From Acanthosoma haemorrhoidale (lineage: Eukaryota > Arthropoda > Insecta > Hemiptera > Acanthosomatidae): DNA of 64,000 bases. Numbering within the stretch: the stretch's first letter is position 1; each line of letters opens with the position of its first letter. The stretch covers positions 113,101,138 to 113,165,137 of the forward strand of contig OV884014.1 of NCBI GenBank assembly GCA_930367205.1, written 5' to 3'. Both the position numbers and the translations under genes were made by a program. Below, in pieces: positions 21,776 through 35,032 of the stretch. The notes under the pieces are model-generated. The model worked only from the letters and a program-made list of their open reading frames with translations, searched no databases and was not told the DNA's origin.

Positions 21776-22131
21776 CCCCCACCACTACCGGCAAGATGGC
21801 AACTCTCTAGATCTGGGAAAGATGACCAAATGGTGGGATTACGGCCCTTGGCCAACCAACAACAAGCCTCTGACGGGCACACATCCCTGCTATCCAACTG
21901 AATAAGATTGCACTACATGCCTAGAGAGACTCTAGGCTCAGCCTTCAGTGGACTCACACCACTGCACCGGAGCATTTCCACCTCTACCGAGGTCTCCCAC
22001 GCTATTTAATTCCTTCCGCGAACATTCAAATAGGTCCTCCTAGTAAAAGGATCCGCTCACTCCGAATAAATTCCTTTATTTTTCCCTTATCTATAATCTT
22101 AAAAATTTGAGAGCTAAGGAAAAAAAAAAAT
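21776..22131 (+). mobile_element. Family B copy B2 (LINE 3' end)
   Basis: Begins in the last codons of ORF2 (CCACTACCGGCAAGATGGC, encoding a P-x-x-PARW-like end). It continues through both conserved hairpins (GCCTAGA-GAGAC-TCTAGGC and CAGTGG-ACTCACA-CCACTG) and ends GAGAGCTAAGGAAAAAAAAA. It lies in channel intron 1, about 0.3 kb downstream of exon 1, in direct orientation with B1. Confidence 0.9.
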
Positions 22132-22664
22132 ATATATTTACTGTTTACATTTTGTAACATCGTCTCAATACTACGGGAATTTTCAACTAGATTGTATTGA
22201 CAAGGGTTAGGCTGACTTAGTTTAATATTGTATAATTTTCTGAATATGCAAGCAGATCCCTTCTTTCCGAACCCTGTCCAGTGTTTTTTCTTCGGCAGTT
22301 CTAGATTACGGGTAGTTCCCACATTGTCTCCCGGGATGAAACCATTGCAAGAAACAATGATGGTGGAATTCTCCCAGCGCTCTCTATTAATTAATTCTGG
22401 CATTTCGTCAGCCGAGCATTTACAAATTATCATCCCCAGCAACTCCTATCTCAATTATTATTGACACAGGGTGGAATTATTAAACAGTTTTATTTTCTTA
22501 TCTATCACGCCTTGCCTATTGATTAAACCGCGTGGACTGAAACTAGTAAATCAGGATATTATGTTGAATCGGAGCTGGGTGGTATTGATACTACGGACAT
22601 TTGTTGCTTCAAATATTCATCTTGGTTGTCATGAGGAAAGTGATTGTTGCGATTGGTTTGATTC
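22132..22664. other. Intron 1 sequence
   Basis: Overlapping ORFs at 22026-22442 (minus) and 22228-22464 (plus) show no motif. No repeat is recognised. Confidence 0.4.
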
Positions 22665-22960
22665 GGAACATAAACATCTTATATCATATATATTGAGATG
22701 TATCGAGGTCTCATTATCTCACATGATTAAAACGGGCTGAACCACTAAAAGTTTTGTTGGATGAAGGTTCGGAATGCTGCCGACAGGAGTGCTGATGGTG
22801 ACCAGTGTCGTAAGATTGGGAGAGTTGAGAGAGAGAAGAGGACTGGAGATGAAGGCGTGGTGGAGGAAGGAAGAAGTGGCGCCACGTTTTCTGCTGAATA
22901 TTTGCGGATGGCTGAATATGTAAATAGTGTCTGAAAAAAGTGTTTGTTTTGCTTTTTTTT
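22665..22960 (+). repeat. Family F copy 1
   Basis: Matches the reverse complement of 42390-42600. Shared blocks include ATATTGAGATGTATCGAGGT, ACATGATTAAA, GGATGAAGGTTCGGAA, CGACAGGAGTGCTGATGGTG and GAGAGTTGAGAG. The right side runs into a 24-T tract near 22955. Arbitrary strand; class unknown. Confidence 0.65.
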
Positions 22961-24080
22961 TTTTTTTTTTTTTTCTTAAATGTAATAATCTAATCAATTT
23001 TGTAGTTATGAAAGTCTGCGTAGTGTTTGGTCCCGGTTTTAAATAATCAATAGATAATATTAATATACTAAATATTGTATGAAGGTTTAAATGGTTGAGT
23101 TGATATAAATAAGTTGATAAGAAGAGGAACTTTGTAATATATCATATTTTGTTTCTTCTTCTGTTAACAGAATTTAAATTGGTCTCCTCTTATCTATGGA
23201 ATTTAAAAGTTACTCTGCCACAATCTAAGTTGGTGTATAATTTTGAAAAAAAAAACAGATGAGCACGTTTCCGAAATAACCATCTGAGAGATGTGACTGG
23301 CACGTTCTCTGATGGAGACATTTCCGCTAAAACTGTGGCCAGGGACGGACCCTATCAGGTATCAGCGAGGAGAGAGGGCCCAGGTAAGTCATAAGACGTC
23401 GCCAGTAGACCACGGGAGTGCTCCTGGAATATCAACCCTCGAGAGGCCTATGGAATACTGAGTGGGGTACGCTCATCTCGACTGGGTGGGCCACTGTAGA
23501 TAGAGTATCCGGGATTTAGCTCCCATTAGATAATGAATTAGACTGGGCTCAGCTCTGAGATTGAATTAGCTTGAACAGTCTGAAGAGTGAGGCTCTACTT
23601 TCGAACATCTGTGGCGTTCCGACAATACAAATCCCATTCTTCTACAAAAGCTATTTATGATTCTTTGAATCACAAATACATTTTAATTTGGGAAATAATA
23701 ACTTAACGACTATAACTAAATAAATTAAAAAAAAACTAGTTACTAATATAAAAAAACATTTATCATTATATGTTATCCCTATGCCCTCATTTCTGAGTAA
23801 TATTATAAAAATATTTTAAAGCAATGGATGCCTACTGTTTTCTCTGGAAATGGACTGGATATTATTTCTGAAATACCTAGAATATACTCTACTTCAGAAA
23901 TTTAGTTTGAATTTTTTACATTTTTCTTATAGCCAAATGACACCAAATATCAATAGAACAATTAAACAAGTCGGACATATAAATTAATAGATAATCTAAT
24001 TATCTTAAGATCTAATGTAATCTCCCACCTGTGGCAATTATAGATGAAAGGATATTTAGGAGAAGGAAGTTTTGATTATA
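22961..24080. other. Intron 1 sequence with a GC-richer patch
   Basis: Positions 23250-23640 are GC-richer (for example CACGTTCTCTGATGGAGACA) and contain no long ORF. I could not link them to another copy in the window, so they may be an unrecognised single repeat. The rest is AT-rich. Confidence 0.4.
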
Positions 24081-24893
24081 ACAGCTTCTTTATTGTGATA
24101 AAATTCCAATCTGCCTTATTGGACAATAAGTAATTGTGATAAATGTTATCATTCATACCATATTTACAATTTTCATTCACTCACTCATTCATGCAGTATT
24201 TACAAACAGCCCAGGGACCTCCCACATCCACATGGTTGTCACCTACCTCGCATACGAAAGAAGAAGAGGAGTCTTGGAAAGTCCCCCTCGCTTCTCTGTC
24301 AGCTGCGTCACCGAGTACGAGCCAGTGGAGGCTGACGAAGAGCGCAAGAGCCACAGGCTCTCAGGACATGATTGGAGAAGCGGGCCATTTCCAGGGCTGT
24401 TATTAGAGTTGACATTTATAACAGGTCACAAGGCCACTGCCGTTTCCGTCTCCGAGGAGGATTATAGGGATGAGTGGTGCAGTGCAATGGCTGTGCTAGG
24501 GGATTAGGGTGGTTGGATAGGTTACTATGGAAGTTCATGAACTTAGAAGGGATGAGTTCGAGAATGTAAGGTATATTAAGATCATTATGAAGGGGTTTGT
24601 TGCTGACGTAATAATGGGCATTTACTATTGTTCTCAGGACTTTTAATTGAAAGGATTGGATACGCTTGATGTTCGACTTTTTTTGATATCCTCCATAGCT
24701 CTATTCCGTATGTCCAGATTGATTTAAGTATAACCTTGTAGATTAGTAATTTATTTTCTATTGAGAGATGGGATGTCCTTCGAAGATGTCTGTACAGTTG
24801 TCCAAAGCGTCTGTTAAGTTCTTGTAAACAGGATTTGTAGTTTTTATTAAAGGAGGGAAGACAGGCTTTTCTGATACCTGAAATCACTTTCAC
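24081..24893 (-). mobile_element. Family A copy A7 with reverse-transcriptase C-terminal region
   Basis: One of the two longest family A copies. On the minus strand, the ORF at 24893-24585 encodes a Jockey RT C-terminal region (FGQLYRHLRRTSHLSIENKL, LLIYKVILKSIWTYGIELW). A frameshift follows, after which the nucleotide sequence continues as the LRTIVNA-YYVSN region seen in A8. The 3' tail is at the left end (complement of AATAAAGAAGCTGT). Broken and 5'-truncated, lying antisense in channel intron 1. Confidence 0.85.
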
Positions 24894-25810
24894 ATAAACG
24901 CTACAGTCTGCCTCAAATGACAGACGATATCTTCACGGGTTCCATACTCGAAGAGATCTAAATAAATGTAAACATAACTGACCCTACACATTCCTGCCGG
25001 CAATCTAACCTGGTTTTTCGCTTAAGACAATTAAATAATTTTATTCGTTTCCCTACTCAAAGTCGGAGAAAAATATGTTTTTTGTGACCCTGACTTATTA
25101 ACTAATTAATTATTGACAGTGTTTTATAACTTCTATGCCTTTTTAATATCCAATGAAAACCTTTTTTTGAAATTCCATGTCTCTAGCTTAGTCACAAAGA
25201 CCAAAACACAGAGAAGTGAAACTCAAAAAGTATGGAACACTCTCTTCGAGTCGTCAACTGCCTGATTGCGCGGAAGTGAGAAAATCTACATTACAAATTG
25301 TCACAATGAGAAGTGAGGTCCTTCTTCTAAGACCCTGTCTTGGTCGAATCACCCTACGATTCCGGCTGAGAACTTTCCAATTAAATTTAAGCACATTCTT
25401 CTCCTAAAGGAATCTACAGTACATTTAATTATCTAGAACGGATATCTTTCTGTAGACGACCACTTCTCTTGAGATGTTGCAACACTCTCTCTTGAGACAC
25501 AACATCTCTGGAGTGTCATGGGATCCCTGAAAGGGTCTATAACATCAAATGAAACAACTTGAGATTCAACAGAAGGCGGGAGAGTTTCGTCGCATTTACT
25601 AAACCAATGTATCCAAGCATTGGCTTCTGTCTGTTCCTTTTTGTTAATTGAACTATACATTAAATAAAAAAATAGTTTGTAAATTGTATAAGAAGGGAAT
25701 AAATGACTTAAAAAGTGAAAAGATAACTTTCCAGAAATACCAAATACCTGAAATACTTAAACGTAAATTCTTAAACCATCACTGAAAATTTCTTTTTCGA
25801 TTACTAGGTG

Positions 25811-25851
<41 letters not shown>

Positions 25852-28097
25852 CCCCGATTTCACTAGGTGAGATCGTTGTGGGTAGCTGATATAGATTTTG
25901 GTTCTGTGTGCATTAAATTTGATTTCTGTCACTAACTGTTTGTGTCGTGTTATGGCTTTATATCAACAGAAAATAATGATGGTTGATTGCTGATTTGTAT
26001 AAAACTATCGAGTTTCAAACACAAAGTCAAAAGTCGTGTATGAAGGTAGAACATATCATTCCTTCGTGCTCGCCAATGGACACAGATATTACAATGTCAG
26101 TAAGTTCATGATTCAAGTTATAGAAAAAATTATAATTTACTTGGAGAGCGATCTGACTTTAAAATGAAAAACAGAAATTTACAGCTTGATGTACTATGTA
26201 GCCAAAAAACCTAACATTACATTACAGCAAGTTTTTTTTTTGTTATTTTTGTGAGTAGCCTTCCGGAATGCCCCAATACAGAAATGTAATTTGAAACATA
26301 ACATATGGGATTAAAAGGTTTCGAGGTGGAGGTGAAAATTGAATCAACTCTCACTGGCAGGGAATGTGTGCGCTGCGGATCGGGTTGCTGGAAGTAATAC
26401 AGGTATGAAAGGAAACAACAGGGTTCATCTGGACATAGGCTAATCCACGCCTCAGGCATCCCGTCTTTCCAGATTCCTGAACAGGGTTCTGCCTGTATGT
26501 GCCAGGACTATCTGGATGGACGTTTTCGAGGCTGAGTGAGAGGTATTTGATCTCGTACTCAGCTCATCCATTCACCATATGTACTGCCGGTTGTTGCTGT
26601 GAACAAATGAAGCACAATGAGCATTTCTCGTCTCTCCACGATTTAATTTACACGCTAATAAATACCATAAGGAAAAGAACACCGATAACAGTTTGCAGTT
26701 TTTTTTTAAACCGCTGAAAAACTACTTGACTTGAAACTACTTGTTGCTGAGATGAAAATTCATTTCATAGAATAATCAATTTATCAAAGGAATAAATTAA
26801 GAGGGGTCTATAATACTTGCCTAAATAACCATTAAACCATTATTACGTAAGCAACCTTATTTGTTCCACAACTAATAACAAATAGAGCATTAAGTAACGA
26901 ACGAAACGTCCAGATCAGTGCCTACGCTTAAAATACAATAACAATAAATATGAAAAAAAAAACATTGGAACTTTTTATTTTTTTCTCAAGTCATGCCTCA
27001 AGTTTGTTATGTACGTTTATAATCGTATATTCTGTGGTTTCAACCCTCATCACTAATGTGCTGTAGGGTGGTAGCGCCCCACACAATTATTTATTGTGAT
27101 AGTGGATTGTAACATGTTATATGCTAACGTAAATAAAAGTGTTTATCCAAAATATATTATGTATAAATTCATTTTAGACTTTACCATTCACAATCAATTA
27201 ATACTTAAATATTTAGGAAATTTTAACGTGTACCGTTCATATTTCGTAATTATATTTTAAATGGATGATTTTTATTACTTTTATTTTTTAAAAAGTGGGT
27301 GTACTAAAGAAAATCGCAGATTTTTTCACAATGCACAAATTCCAAGGACTGTAAATACGTTTTGATGTTTACCAGTTTTTAAAGTTCTCTTGTACAACAT
27401 TATCTAAGCTTTTTGATCAATCATTCGACTGCCTTAGGTCAGTTATTTATGTCTAGAAAGATAGTATATCTTTTTTAAGACATTGCTTTTAAAAACAAGA
27501 AAATGTAGAAACGCTGAAGGAGCTCGAGGTATTACTCAAACTGGAGAGCAATGGGTCGTTGACCAGCGCATTGGTTTGGAAACGTTAACAGTAGAGGTAC
27601 ATCCTTGGGAAAGAACAAGGAGTCAGGACAACTCGCCTACTTACGTGTTTGTCCTTTGAGAGTTTGGTCTGTCAAAGGACTGGGTCAGGAGGGTGAAAAA
27701 GAAAAAGAGCAGTGGACTGCTCCTACAAGAATTTATTGCATCGATTTCAAACTTCCCATTAAGCTGTCAATAAATAAGCGCTTATCATCTGGAGAAAAGT
27801 CAGGAAGGCCCATTTTTTCCATCTGATATATTTTCCTGGAGTAACTAGACAGTAGAGTGACACTAGCACAAATATACAGGAACCAACCCTTCTATATGTC
27901 ATTTAAAACTGCGCAAAATGGAGTTAGAACTGCACATTTTGTTACTTATTACTTATTGGCCTTATAATAATAGAATATTTATATAAAAAAAACTACAGGA
28001 TTCCGAGAGTCATGGAGCCAAGGAGTTACAAGGAGTCACGCAAGCCGTCACTAATGAATCCAAATGGTACCGAAGAAGCAACACATACTTATATAAT
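24894..28097. other. Intron 1 sequence, mostly unassigned
   Basis: A 38-T run lies at 25814-25851 between near-identical CGATT-ACTAGGTGAG segments (see findings). ORFs at 25216-25407, 25433-25660, 26217-26459, 26499-26717 and 27605-27826 have no motif or paired splice sites and I reject them as genes. A target-site repeat of copy A9 sits at 28087-28097. Confidence 0.4.
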
Positions 28098-28579
28098 TGA
28101 GAGAGAGAACAACAATTTATTAAGATAAAATTACAATCTGCCTTTTATTAGGAAATGAGTAATTGAGATAAGTGTCATCATTCATACCATATTTAGAATT
28201 CATCATTCACTCGCTCATTCATACAATATTTACAAACAGCCCAGAGGCCCCCCAAGTCCACACGGTTGTCACCTCCCTCGCATGCGAAGGAGGAAGCGGA
28301 GTCTTGGGGAGTCCCCCACGCCCCTACTTCAGCCGCGTCACTGGATAAGAGCCAAGGGAGGCTGACCAAGAGCGCGAGAGCCACAGTCGCTCAGGACATG
28401 ATTGGAGAAACTGGCCATTGCCAGGACTCCCACTGTCACTTATTTATAGCAGGTCACGAGGCCACTGCCGTTTAAGTCTCCGAGGAGGATTATAGGGATG
28501 AGTGGTGCAGTGCAATGACTGTGCTAGGGAATTAGGGTGGTTGGATAGGTTACCATGGAATTTAATGAACTTGGAAGGG
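28098..28579 (-). mobile_element. Family A copy A9 with target-site duplication
   Basis: Reverse-complement family A 3' end of 482 bp, flanked by the 11-bp direct repeat ACTTATATAAT at 28087-28097 and 28580-28590. On the minus strand the 63-codon 3' ORF (MALALLVSLPWLL to MNERVNDEF) is open. The copy breaks off just inside ORF2. Confidence 0.88.
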
Positions 28580-28590
28580 ACTTATATAAT

Positions 28591-29657
28591 AAGCGTTGCA
28601 ATTATTCATAGTTCATTTATTTATATATATTTTAAATAATACATTTTCCCATTAGAAGTGGGGAACCCACCTGAGGTATTGAGCTTCAACTCACTAAATA
28701 AATTAATTTTTGTCATAGTTGTATTAAATCTTAGTTATTTATTTTCCAAGATTCTTTTTAGCTCAAATTAAAATGTACAAACGTTAAAATCAGTGGAATG
28801 TATTCATTTCAAAAACTAATATCCTATATTGAAGAAGTCAATTATTCAACAAAACCCTAGTATTTTAGTTCATCCCATCATGCAAGCCTTAGCACTAAAC
28901 AATTTGCTATTCTCACATCTGAAATGCTTATTTTGGCACTAATCTGTTTTTTATTTATTTCTATTTGTTTTAAATGGGAATTATTAAATAACATTTTTTT
29001 TTTTTTTGGTATTAAGCCTAAAAAGAATTGCGTGTTTTTCTATTAAGAGACATTCTGTCGGTCTAGATATCAGAACCTTCATGACACGAAACATATGAGG
29101 AACCCTTATATAACGAAAACAATAATAATATCCTTCAGGCTTATTCATTTTCCGAATGGACACAAAACATCGCTGAATTCACGAAAGGTAAGAGGGCCAT
29201 CGCCATTCCTGATTAAACCGGATATCCTCTATTATAAATAGAGAGAAAGTATAGAAGGTTCGTGCAGAACTAGCCCATTCGCATTCATGGAGAAGCAGAG
29301 AAAATCCTACCAAATGGAATCCTGGACAATTGTTTTTTTTGCTACTCAGTATAACATAGTCGTCTAAGTTGTCTAACAGAAACAGGACCAATGCGAAGTC
29401 AGGCAAACCACCCGGACTCGAAGATATTGACTAGGCAAAATTATTTCTTGCGTGCGAAAACCATGGAGATGGTAGATTTTACAATAAAATAGAGGTTCTA
29501 TATTATAAATGTCTTTATTATCGCAGTGCTAACTCATATATGAAAAGGATGATTTTCTGACGATCCAGTGGAGTAGTTAAAGAAATCACTTATAAATATT
29601 GATTTAGAAGAGGACATGGAAATTTTAAATCAATATTGAATTAAACAATAGACCAAA
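28591..29657. other. Intron 1 sequence
   Basis: AT-rich. A 75-codon minus ORF at 29179-29406 has no recognised motif. Nothing else is seen. Confidence 0.45.
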
Positions 29658-29669
29658 TATAAAAATATT

Positions 29670-30336
29670 GTGTATCTAATCATTTACAACTTTATTATTA
29701 TAAAATTACAATCTGCCTCATTGGGCAATAAGTAATTGTGATAAATGTTTTCATTCATACCATATTTACAATTTGCATTCACTCGCTCATTCATAAAGTA
29801 TTTACAAACAGTCCAGAGACCTCCCAAAGCCACCTGATTGTTACCTCCCTCGCTTGCAAAAGTGAAAGCGGCGTCATAGGAAGTCCCCCACACTCCTCCG
29901 TCAGCCACGTCACCGGATACGAGCCAGTAGAGAGGCTTGCGAAGAGCACGAGAGCCACATACCCTTAGGACATGATTGGAGAGACTGGCCATTGCCAGGA
30001 CTCCGATTGTTACGCATTTATAGCCGGTCACGAGGCCACAACCGTTTTAGTCTCTGAGGGGATTATAGGGATGAGTGGTGCAGTGCAATGACTGTGCCAG
30101 GGGATTAGGGTGGTTGGATAGGTTACTATGGAATTTCATAAACATGGAAGGGATGAGTTCAAGAATGTAGGGTATATTAAGATCGTTATGAAGGGTTTTG
30201 TTGCTGACGTAATAAGGGGCATTTACTATTGTTCTCAAGACTTTTGATTGCAAGGATTGGATGCGCTTGATGCTCGACTTTTTTGCCGTCCCCGGTAGCT
30301 CTATTCCGTGTAACCAGATTGGCTTAAGTATAAATT
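29670..30336 (-). mobile_element. Family A copy A8 with ORF2 C-terminus
   Basis: The minus strand reads SKVLRTIVNAPYYVSNKTLH and NDLNIPYILELIPS (30253-30047), the canonical Jockey ORF2 C-terminal region, followed by the full family A 3' region. Its tail lies at about 29688. An AT-rich 12-bp direct repeat TATAAAAATATT at 29658-29669 and 30337-30348 may be the target-site duplication, but low complexity makes that uncertain. Confidence 0.85.
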
Positions 30337-30554
30337 TATAAAAATATTAAATATAATAATTAAACAGTTAAAAGTAAATCAAATAATTACACAGAAAGTA
30401 ATCAAAAATCAAAATCTTTTGTGCTTCATATTAGATAAATATCAAGAGTACGAACAAATAAATAATGTTACACAATCTTATCTCTGAATTATAAAAAAAA
30501 AAAGCTGTGTTTGTTATTTTCTCTTTCTCAATAATGTTGTTTGGTTGATCGAGT

Positions 30555-31441
30555 TTATTTTTATTTCGATGCACCCGGCCAAAACTGAAGGGATCGTCTT
30601 CTCCTTCCAACATGGAAAACGGAATCGTCCACCCAGCTTTACCATAGACGGGACTGAATGCAAACTTTACAATACCATATGCTACCTCGGCATCAACCTA
30701 GGCAGACACATGACGTTCTACACACACCTGCAGAAGAAGCTGAAAAGAGTACGTAGGACTTACTGCTCTCTCCAGCACCTCATCACAAGCCCGGCTATAT
30801 CCCTGAGGCTGAAACTGCTCATATGATGAGCGTCCTGAGGCCAGCAATACTTTTTGGGCCACCAGTCTTCCAATTCCTACCCACCAGCACAATAACTCGA
30901 CTCCAGAGCTTCCAGAACAACATCCTGCGCACGGCACAATGGCAAACCCCTTTTCGTGATATGAAGGCTCCCGACATCCACGAAAAGTTCGAGGTCCCCA
31001 CCATCACCGATGCCATCCAAAGAAGACGCATCAAGTTCTTTGACTCGATGAAACATAGCCAAAACCCTCTATTCCAAGACATGACACCCCCACCGCTACC
31101 GGCAAGGTGGCAACTCTCAAGATCTGGTAAAGCAGACCAAATGTTGGACATCACGGCGCTAGGCCCACCAACAACAAGCCTCTGACGGGCACCCAACACA
31201 GCTATCCGACTAAATAAGACTGCACTACATGCCTAGAGGGACTCTAGGCCCAGCCACCAGTGGACTCTCACCACTGTACCGCAACAACCAACCTCTACCG
31301 AGGCTTCCCACACTCCTTAATTTCCTCACACCACCTTCAAGCAGCAGCTACTCCTAGTACAAGGATCCGCTTAACCCAAATATTCCTTTATTTTTCCCTC
31401 ATCCTTAATCTTATAATAATAGAGCTAAGGAAAAAAAAAAC
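30555..31441 (+). mobile_element. Family B copy B3: longest family B LINE 3' part
   Basis: The best copy of family B. The ORF2 C-terminal half is present but broken. The frame at 30545-30826 carries CYLGINLGRHMTFYTHLQKK and ends ISLRLKLLI. A frameshift near 30822 is followed by 30823-31185 with TRLQSFQNNILRTAQW and IQRRRIKFFDSM, ending in LPARWQ. The 3' UTR has two perfect hairpins (GCCTAGA-GGGAC-TCTAGGC, CAGTGG-ACTCTCA-CCACTG) and ends GAGCTAAGGAAAAAAAAAA. Jockey-clade by C-terminal resemblance. Confidence 0.88.
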
Positions 31442-32395
31442 CTGTCTATTTGTTATAGTAATACGTAATAATGTTCCTTTATGTGTAGCATCTCTGTCGC
31501 CCTTCTTCATCACATATCACGGAGTATATCAGTCATGGACTGTCAGATAATCACAAAATTGAAAACATAAGGGTGATCTATGAAAACAAAATATGTTTAT
31601 ACGACGAATATATTCACAATACTCAAATTCGTCGAAATACAATCTCAAAAAACGAATTGGGTCTGAAAATGATAAAATGAAATTACAACTAGGAACAAAA
31701 GCAAAACTTATCTTCTAGTTGAATCACGATACAAGTTAGTTAAGACAGTCTGATGAGATACCCCACTTTTTTTAGAAAATAATTTACTAAAATCCATCGC
31801 CATGAAAATTGCTATTTGTATCCTATGAATAAATTTTCAAGTGAATTGAATTTCGCTCAAGGTAACTTTACTGAGGGAAGGGATTTCGAGGGAAAGAGGG
31901 AATTTCAAAGAGCCTGGAAAGGCTTCTTCTAAGCTAGACTTAAATAAATATATTACATATTAATTAATAAACTGATTGATTGATAATTTAATATATAATA
32001 TTACAATTACAATCGTAAAATTTTATGAATAGTTCACAATAATCACAATAAAATTAAAATAAATATTATGAATGCTTATAATCACAATAAAAATTAAACC
32101 AAAAAAGTGGCTTTTGACAGAGCTGACGTACCAGTTCAATTTTACAAATTTGTTAAGTAATGAATGGAATGATAAGACACTTTAATTATCCATACAATAT
32201 TGTCGTTGGAAGAGAAAGGGAAAACAATAAAAATTGTTTGTAATGTATGATTGGAACTAGTAGATCAGACAAAAGTCTTTTTTATATTTTATTTTCTGAA
32301 GAAACAGAAGGTGTAGAGTACATTTTTTACAAATTTTATTTGGATTCAAAAAGGTACATTTGACGAACTACTCCTCATTTTATTTATATTTGTTT
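31442..32395. other. Intron 1 sequence
   Basis: AT-rich, no coding character and no repeat recognised. Confidence 0.5.
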
Positions 32396-33300
32396 TTGTT
32401 GTCAGGGAAAGGCCTTAAAGACCACGCGAATGTCATTACTTTCGATTCGTTTCTTGTTTTTGTTTTTCCTTTCCTTCCATTTCTCCCTCATCATCTCTAC
32501 GTGCTTTTGTTTTCTTTCTTCTGTCCACGGGAATCCCTTTTTCGATTTTTTCTTCCCCACAAGAACCTTGATTTCCCTCAGTCTTTTCCTATATCTTTCT
32601 CCGTCCTAACAATCCTGGTCCGTTATTCCTAGTCTTTTAGTTTCTTCCTTCATCTGCTTGGTGTATCCCCTTGAGCTTTTGTATCCTCGGATTTTCTGGA
32701 ATATTTCCTTGTTTAGTCTTTCCGGGGTCATTGTTACCATATTTCCGTAGAATTTCAGTCTCCTGATCCTTATGTTCGTTTCTAGGTGTTTTGTGTCTTT
32801 GTAGATTTCTTGGTTGGATCTTAGCCTGTATCCTTCTTGTGTCTTTTTTGGGCCGTAGATCCTTCTTAGGATTCTTCGTTCTATTCTCAGTAGTTTTTCT
32901 AGACTAGAGAGGCATGAGGTTTCCGTCCCATATAATATTACCGGTTTAACGACTGTGTTGTAGTGTCTTATTTTCGCTTTAGTGGACAGGTTTTTCTTGT
33001 TATATACGTTACTGGTTGCTAAACTTAGTCTCTCTAGTGATTGGTGATTCTTTCTTTCATACTTTCTTTTTCCGAACCGTTGTTACATATAGTCTCGGCC
33101 AGGTACTTAAATTTTTGTGTTACTTTTATTGGTCCGTATTTGGTTTCTACTGCTTTCTTCTTGAAGTCTGGGTCTGAAGTCATTAGTTCTGTTTTTTGGT
33201 AAGAGATTTGTAGACCTGTTTTTTCGGCTATTTCTGTCAGTGTGTTTATTTGGTCGATCTTTACTTTATATTTGTTTATTGTTCTAATGGGCTTCCGTTT
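32396..33300 (-). mobile_element. Family E copy E1: decayed RTE-like LINE 3' part
   Basis: On the minus strand, read from 33300 leftward, an RT segment with YKVKIDQINTLTEIAEKTG, LQISYQKTELM and a KYGPIKVTQKFKYLAETI block is followed by the connecting region. Frameshifts and stops are frequent. The last part matches E2 (3980-4252). The QINTLTEIAEKTGL type of motif is typical of RTE-like LINEs as I recall them. Non-functional. Confidence 0.72.
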
Positions 33301-34330
33301 AGTGTTGAAAAAAGGTAATCATATGGATACTTTAAATATACTTATAATTATACAGCCTTACATCTTCAATAATATTAGATACCTAGGCTCTCATCTAGAC
33401 GAAAATCTGACTTGAACCGTCATACATAACTTTAAAGACAAGAATCGAGCAGACGGTTTGGACTATGAGAGACTATGATGATATGAATGGAAATTGTACA
33501 TATGTATGAACAAGTTCTTGCATACATTGTAAATTATTAATGTATATTATTAAATTTAATAATGCTATATAAGCAAATTGTCACTTTTCAATAATATAAT
33601 TTAACATGCATTCGTAGTTTAATTTAATGTTTATTAATCATTTTTTACTTCAATTAAAAATTATCAATTGTAGAAAACACTGTTTTTAGTTTCAACTAGA
33701 TTACGGAATCGTATAAAATCGAGATCGTTAGTCTTAGTTTACTTAGTGAGGTATGTACATGTCAAGCAATCATCGGAACTATCTTAATACAATGTGTGAC
33801 AATCATAAATTTTTAAAATCATAAATACAATATAACAGTGAAATACATAGATCGCATGGCTAAATACGATTCAAGACCAATGAGTTAAGATCAATCTTGA
33901 AGTCAGCTGAAACAACAGGACAACATACTTTTTAGGTTAGATGGAGATTAAATAGACTTCTCCTAGCCTGTCCTTCCACAGAATGGCTAAAAATTTTATT
34001 TACTCCGTCAAAGGAAAGAAAAAAAAAAGGCTTTAAAAAAAACGGCTAGAGCTTGGTTGGTCAAAACCAGCTTGGCTTATTATTCACAGCATAAATTTTT
34101 AGATCATTCAACCCACATTGCGTAGTAAGAATTTTTTTTTTATATACTAGGGATACGAATATATTTTCTTGAGGGGGAGGGGAAGATAGTAAAAAATATA
34201 AGTTCTTAACACCTCTTTGTAAAAAATCTTTGTAGCACAAATTTATGGGAAGTAAATATTTACTTCCGTATCGACTGGATATTTAGTTTCTTTCTTTATT
34301 CAATATGACAGAAAACATATATTTTTTTAA
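33301..34330. other. Intron 1 sequence
   Basis: AT-rich, no exon or repeat recognised. Confidence 0.5.
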
Positions 34331-34343
34331 TACCAACTAATTA

Positions 34344-34790
34344 TTTTTTTTTAATAATAATAACTTCTTTATTGTGCTAAAATTACAATCTGCCTTATTC
34401 GACAATAAGTAATTGAGATAAATGTTCTCATTCATACCATATTTACAATTCATCATTCACTCGCTCATTCATACAGTATTTATAAAGAGTCCAGAGGCCT
34501 CCCAAATCCAGATGGTTGTTCCCTTCCTCGCGTGCGAAAGAGGAAGCGGAGTCTTGGGAAGTCCCCCACGCCCCTCCATCAGCTACGGATACGAGCCTGA
34601 GGTTGACGAAAAGCGTGAGAGCCACAGACGCTCAGGACATGATTGGAGAAACTGACCATTGCCAGTACGCCCACTGTTACGCATTCATACCAGGTCACGA
34701 AGCCACTGCCGTTTCATTCTCCGAAGAGGATTATAGGGATGAGTGATGCAGTGCAATGACTGTGCTGCGGGATTAGGGTGGTTGGATAGG
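34344..34790 (-). mobile_element. Family A copy A10 with clear target-site duplication
   Basis: A 447-bp 5'-truncated copy flanked by the 13-bp direct repeat TACCAACTAATTA at 34331-34343 and 34791-34803. On the minus strand the 3' end reads GCACAATAAAGAAGTTATTA followed by an A-run, showing how family A tails end. It inserted in intron 1 about 240 bp upstream of exon 2, antisense to the gene. Confidence 0.92.
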
Positions 34791-35032
34791 TACCAACTAA
34801 TTAATTATTTAATAGCTCTTATTAGAATTATATGAAGAATCTTATATTTATCACGTCTCTTGCTAAAACAGGAGACTCACAAATACCAAAACAGACAAAG
34901 AGACAGAAGGGTGTAAAAATAAAGGTTATTGATTTTTTAAAAAATGTTAGTAGAACCATAAAAATCGAAATATTACCCCTACTATAACATGAAATTATTT
35001 ATCATTAATACTAATAATATATTTTATTCCAG

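Noticed and set aside
25216..27826. ORFs at 25216-25407, 25433-25660, 26217-26459, 26499-26717 and 27605-27826
   Set aside because: Short, no conserved motif, no paired splice sites, inside intron 1.
29658..30348. Firm target-site duplication around LINE copy A8
   Set aside because: TATAAAAATATT is low-complexity AT sequence and about 18 bp of non-element sequence separates it from the tail, so it is only a possibility.
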